Source: Rhodospirillales bacterium 47_12_T64 (GTDB lineage: Bacteria > Pseudomonadota > Alphaproteobacteria > Kiloniellales > Kiloniellaceae). Taken from it: DNA of 8,232 bases. Both the position numbers and the translations under genes were made by a program. The notes under the pieces are model-generated. The model worked only from the letters and a program-made list of their open reading frames with translations, was not told the DNA's origin and did not search any database. Shown piece by piece: positions 5,571 through 8,232 of the stretch; within the stretch, counting starts at the first letter, position 1; the number at the start of each line of letters is the position of its first letter. The DNA lies in the NCBI GenBank assembly GCA_002162915.1, contig MABB01000062.1, forward strand, positions 13,147 to 21,378, given 5' to 3'.

Positions 5571-6338
5571 TTATGACGTGGCGAAGAAGACATCGCCCGC
5601 AGTGATTAAACGCTGTTTACCACTGTCCAGATCAAGATCAAGAGCCCCGTCTTGGTCAATTGTTACAAATCGACCAGAAAGAGTTTCTCCGGGAAGGCGA
5701 ACATATATTTTATCTCCGACCCCGTGAGCCTGATCCAACCAAGCAACCCTCACAGAACCAAAGCCCTCTTTGTTCCATAGTTTGTACCAAGGGTCAAAAT
5801 TATTGAGAAAAGCTTCTAACATTTCACCCGGTTTAAGAGTGCTGCCAGTATTTTTCTCTAACAAGCTTGTTGCTGGATATCGCGCATCTTCAGGATAGTG
5901 CTTAAGATTAATGCCAATTCCCATGATGAGGTATTCAAGCTTACCCAATGTATTTGCTTTGCTCTCAAGCAGAACACCAGAAACTTTTTTTCCATCGATC
6001 AAAACGTCATTTGGCCACTTGAGAGTTATGTTAAATTCAGGTGCAAACTTTCTGACCGCATCAGCCAGTCCCAGTGATGCAACAAAGCTTATATTGGCTG
6101 CCTCTGCAATGGAAACAGTTGGACGCAGAAGTATGGAGAAGTAGAGATTTCCTTCCGGGCTTACCCATGTTCGTCCCTGTCGCCCTCTTCCTGCAGATTG
6201 ACGAAGGGCCCAGACGATTGTGCCGTCCTGGGCCCCTTGTTCCGCAAGAAGGCGAACTTCGTCATTTGTACTTCCGACTTCATCCCTACTATGCAGGTTA
6301 AAAGAAGTTGGAATGTTTAAGGACGAAGAGCCCTTCAT
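5571..6338 (-). CDS. birA: Biotin--[acetyl-CoA-carboxylase] ligase (BirA, no DNA-binding domain)
   Basis: A 255-residue cytoplasmic ligase that makes biotinyl-AMP and transfers biotin to a lysine of biotin carboxyl carrier domains, such as those of acetyl-CoA and propionyl-CoA carboxylases. Visible motifs: EVGSTNDEV (20-28), the biotinyl-AMP loop GRGRQGRTW (50-58), NLYFSILLRP (64-73), LKWPNDVLIDGKKVSGVLLE (106-125, with the likely catalytic lysine at 118) and MGIGINL (139-145). A C-terminal SH3-like domain spans about 205-255. There is no N-terminal winged helix, so unlike E. coli BirA it should not repress biotin genes. The frame is open upstream to 6422, but that extension overlaps the end of nuoN and is not BirA-like. 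The ATG at 6338, with AGGG ten bases upstream and 7 bases past the nuoN stop, is preferred. Confidence 0.95.
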   Translation of the reverse strand: MKGSSSLNIPTSFNLHSRDEVGSTNDEVRLLAEQGAQDGTIVWALRQSAGRGRQGRTWVSPEGNLYFSILLRPTVSIAEAANISFVASLGLADAVRKFAPEFNITLKWPNDVLIDGKKVSGVLLESKANTLGKLEYLIMGIGINLKHYPEDARYPATSLLEKNTGSTLKPGEMLEAFLNNFDPWYKLWNKEGFGSVRVAWLDQAHGVGDKIYVRLPGETLSGRFVTIDQDGALDLDLDSGKQRLITAGDVFFATS

Positions 6339-6345
6339 AATATGA

Positions 6346-7800
6346 TTACCCTGCGAATAAAGCAGAAGCGGCAACAGCAGCCCCATCCATAATCGGTGTG
6401 GAAAACAGAATGAAGAATACAATAAAGGCAGTAGATACTGTCAATACTGCAGTCATCTCGTTACCGATTGGTTTATCAAAGGAAGAACTTGGCTCATCAA
6501 AGTACATAACCTTGATAATACGAAGGTAATAAAACGCACCGATTACAGAAGCCAGGACACCAATTACAGCAAGTGTTGTAAGCCCGGCGTTCACCGCAGC
6601 GGCAAAAACCACATACTTTGCAAAGAAACCAGCAAGTGGGGGAATCCCCGCCATGGAGAACATGAAGATTGTCAGGGCAAACGCCATCATCGGACTTGTT
6701 TTACTCAAGCCTTTCAGATCGTCGATATTCTCAACCATGGTTCCTTTCTGACGCATGCTGAGAATACATGCAAAAGTCCCCATGTTCATGAAGATGTAAA
6801 TGGTCATGTAAATGATAAGACCCGTTATACCTTCTTCAGTACCTGCTGCCAGACCCACCAGAGCAAAACCAATATTACCAATAGAACTGTAAGCCATCAG
6901 TCGTTTGATATTGGTCTGTTTGATCGCCGCCAAAGAGCCCAGGATCATGGAAGCCAAAGCAACAAAGACAATAATCTGCTGCCATTCGCTGACAAGTGAT
7001 CCAAAGGGATCGCTGAGCAAGCGTGCAAAGAGCGCAATAGCAGCGACCTTTGGTGCGGAAGCAAAGAATGCGGTTACTGGCGTTGGCGCACCTTCGTACA
7101 CATCGGGGGTCCACATGTGAAATGGAACAGCTGAAATTTTAAAGGCGATTGCAGCACAGACAAAAACCAAACCGACAATAAGTCCAATCTGAGGTGCCTG
7201 ATCAGTATTCGCAGCACTAGATAAAACAGCGCCAAGCGTATCGAAATCTGTTGTACCAGTAAATCCGTAAATCAAGGAACAACCGTACAGCAACATCCCC
7301 GATGACAAAGCACCAAGAACAAAGTACTTCAGGCCAGCTTCGGAAGAACGCAGGTTTTCACGGCGGATTGCCGCAATAACGTAGAGAGCAAGACTTTGCA
7401 GTTCCAAACCAACGTATAGTGACATCAGGTCATTTGCTGAGACCATCATCAACATACCCAAAGTCGCGAGAAGCATCAGGACCGGGATTTCAAATTTGGC
7501 CATGCCCTCCCGCTCAACAAAACGTTGGGTCATGAGAATACCGAAACCAGATGCCACAAGGACAACAAGCTTCATATAATCGCCATAGGCATCGACAACA
7601 AACAGCCCTTCGAAAGCAATCCCTGCCGGGCGGTCACCCAGGAAGATAATTGCAAAGGCGATAGCCAGAACGGCAACTGACATTGCAGATACAAAGCTGG
7701 CCGTGTTTTTACCCGCATATGCCCCGTAGATCAGAAGAACCGTTGCTGCACATGCCAGGAAAATCTCGGGCAATGCCAGTGATAGATCTGTTGTGATCAT
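6346..7800 (-). CDS. nuoN: NADH-quinone oxidoreductase subunit N
   Basis: A 484-residue inner-membrane, antiporter-like subunit of respiratory complex I and one of its proton channels. About 14 membrane helices are expected and the hydrophobicity fits. The residues used in proton transfer are visible: E133 ([10 protein letters not shown]), K221 ([12 protein letters not shown]), K251 (SAPKVAAIA) and K395 in the broken helix [12 protein letters not shown] (385-396). E133 and K395 have the same numbers as in E. coli NuoN as I remember it. Other family hallmarks are [15 protein letters not shown] (231-245) and [14 protein letters not shown] (299-312). The frame is open to 7875, but the extra 25 residues overlap nuoM. 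The ATG at 7800, with AGAGGG nine bases upstream, gives the normal NuoN start ([12 protein letters not shown]). It lies 13 bases after the nuoM stop and 7 bases before birA. Confidence 0.97.
   Translation of the reverse strand: MITTDLSLALPEIFLACAATVLLIYGAYAGKNTASFVSAMSVAVLAIAFAIIFLGDRPAGIAFEGLFVVDAYGDYMKLVVLVASGFGILMTQRFVEREGMAKFEIPVLMLLATLGMLMMVSANDLMSLYVGLELQSLALYVIAAIRRENLRSSEAGLKYFVLGALSSGMLLYGCSLIYGFTGTTDFDTLGAVLSSAANTDQAPQIGLIVGLVFVCAAIAFKISAVPFHMWTPDVYEGAPTPVTAFFASAPKVAAIALFARLLSDPFGSLVSEWQQIIVFVALASMILGSLAAIKQTNIKRLMAYSSIGNIGFALVGLAAGTEEGITGLIIYMTIYIFMNMGTFACILSMRQKGTMVENIDDLKGLSKTSPMMAFALTIFMFSMAGIPPLAGFFAKYVVFAAAVNAGLTTLAVIGVLASVIGAFYYLRIIKVMYFDEPSSSFDKPIGNEMTAVLTVSTAFIVFFILFSTPIMDGAAVAASALFAG
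6349..6352 (-). promoter_or_regulatory. Ribosome binding site supporting the birA start at 6338
   Basis: AGGG on the minus strand lies within the last sense codons of nuoN, ten bases before the ATG at 6338. The gap is slightly long, but this is the best candidate and supports the short birA product over the 28-residue longer reading that would begin inside nuoN. Confidence 0.4.
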
Positions 7801-7809
7801 CTTGATAGA

Positions 7810-7815
7810 CCCTCT
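7810..7815 (-). promoter_or_regulatory. Ribosome binding site of nuoN overlapping the nuoM stop
   Basis: AGAGGG on the minus strand overlaps the TAG stop codon of nuoM (7814-7816) and precedes the ATG at 7800 by nine bases. It decides the nuoN start against the upstream in-frame codons and suggests translational coupling of the two subunits. Confidence 0.55.
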
Positions 7816-8232
7816 ATTGACCAAAGACCTGCGCAAACATAGGCGCGGCGTTTGAGGCTGCAATTGCAGTCTCATAGTTGTTAACGAGATTACTCACAGA
7901 AGCGGACATCACATCAAGGAAGCTTGGCGGATAAATACCCATCCAAAGAGTGATCACAATCAAAGGAGCAAAAATGGCTTTTTCACGAAGACTGAGATCC
8001 ATCAAAGACTTCAAATCGTCTTTCTCGAGCTTGCCAAACATAACCTTGCGATAAAGCCAGAGCATATAAGCAGCACCAAGCACCATACCGGTTGCCGCCA
8101 GTGCAGCGACCCAGGTATTGGCCTTGAAAGCTCCCACAAGAACAAGAAACTCACCAACGAAGCCACCAGTGCCCGGCAACCCGACAGATGCCAGCATAAA
8201 GACCATGAACAACAATGCATAAACAGGCATGC
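7814..8232 (-). CDS. nuoM: NADH-quinone oxidoreductase subunit M, C-terminal part
   Basis: The 5' part is cut by the right edge of the window; the last 139 or so codons are present, ending in TAG at 7814-7816. It is the second large antiporter-like, proton-pumping membrane subunit of complex I. The visible part begins in a membrane helix with [18 protein letters not shown], the broken helix 12 region of NuoM, where the glutamate in GEF corresponds to the conserved Glu407 of E. coli (family knowledge). A further helix with [19 protein letters not shown] follows, then the soluble connection to the final helix ([19 protein letters not shown]) and a short C-terminal tail. The helix 12 glutamate, where NuoN has lysine, separates it from NuoN; NuoL is longer. 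The ATG at 8230 is an internal methionine, not the gene start. Confidence 0.95.
   Translation of the reverse strand, partial: MPVYALLFMVFMLASVGLPGTGGFVGEFLVLVGAFKANTWVAALAATGMVLGAAYMLWLYRKVMFGKLEKDDLKSLMDLSLREKAIFAPLIVITLWMGIYPPSFLDVMSASVSNLVNNYETAIAASNAAPMFAQVFGQ

Noticed and set aside
6339..6422. 28-residue N-terminal extension of birA (in-frame ATG at 6422)
   Set aside because: It overlaps the 3' end of nuoN in another frame, is a hydrophobic stretch unlike BirA N-termini, and the ATG at 6338 just after the nuoN stop gives a normal ligase. It could mimic a signal peptide, but BirA is cytoplasmic.
7801..7875. 25-residue N-terminal extension of nuoN
   Set aside because: It lies within the nuoM coding region, is basic and not conserved-looking, and the ATG at 7800 has a good ribosome binding site and gives the family's usual N-terminus.

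Overview
The window reads as an ordinary piece of an alphaproteobacterial chromosome, with every gene on the minus strand. Gene order (complex I nuoM-nuoN, then birA, coaX, an RNase J gene, mce, a DUF1467 gene, proS and a lolC/E gene) is the arrangement I know from alphaproteobacteria. Other pointers to that class are the short proline--tRNA ligase, DUF1467 and RNase J in a Gram-negative setting. Base composition looks moderate, roughly the mid-to-high forties percent GC by eye, and even across the genes. This fits a marine Rhodospirillales-like or related lineage, but the genus cannot be fixed from this window.

Reading in the direction of transcription (right to left): nuoM (5' end cut by the right edge) and nuoN encode the last two proton-pumping membrane subunits of NADH dehydrogenase I. 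They are followed, with gaps of only 7 to 22 bases, by birA, coaX, rnj, mce and a small DUF1467 membrane protein gene. These seven genes look like the distal part of one transcription unit. It ends in two successive hairpins, the second a strong intrinsic terminator at 2299-2333.

Past the terminator lies a gene for an exported protein of unknown function (1767-2264), whose stop codon sits inside another possible hairpin. A 180-base gap follows (1587-1766) with a good sigma70-like promoter candidate for proS and an unusual cluster of GGATCA motifs. proS is followed after 38 bases by the start of a lipoprotein-releasing ABC permease gene (lolC/E) that runs off the left edge.

The downstream genes of the nuo unit connect loosely through CoA and biotin chemistry. 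CoaX starts CoA synthesis, BirA attaches biotin to carboxylases, and Mce handles the product of the biotin enzyme propionyl-CoA carboxylase. I see no mobile element, CRISPR array, RNA gene, phage gene or defence system, and no evidence of a new multi-gene system. What deserves a second look is regulatory: the motif cluster at the proS promoter, the cramped start region of the unknown exported protein, and that protein itself.
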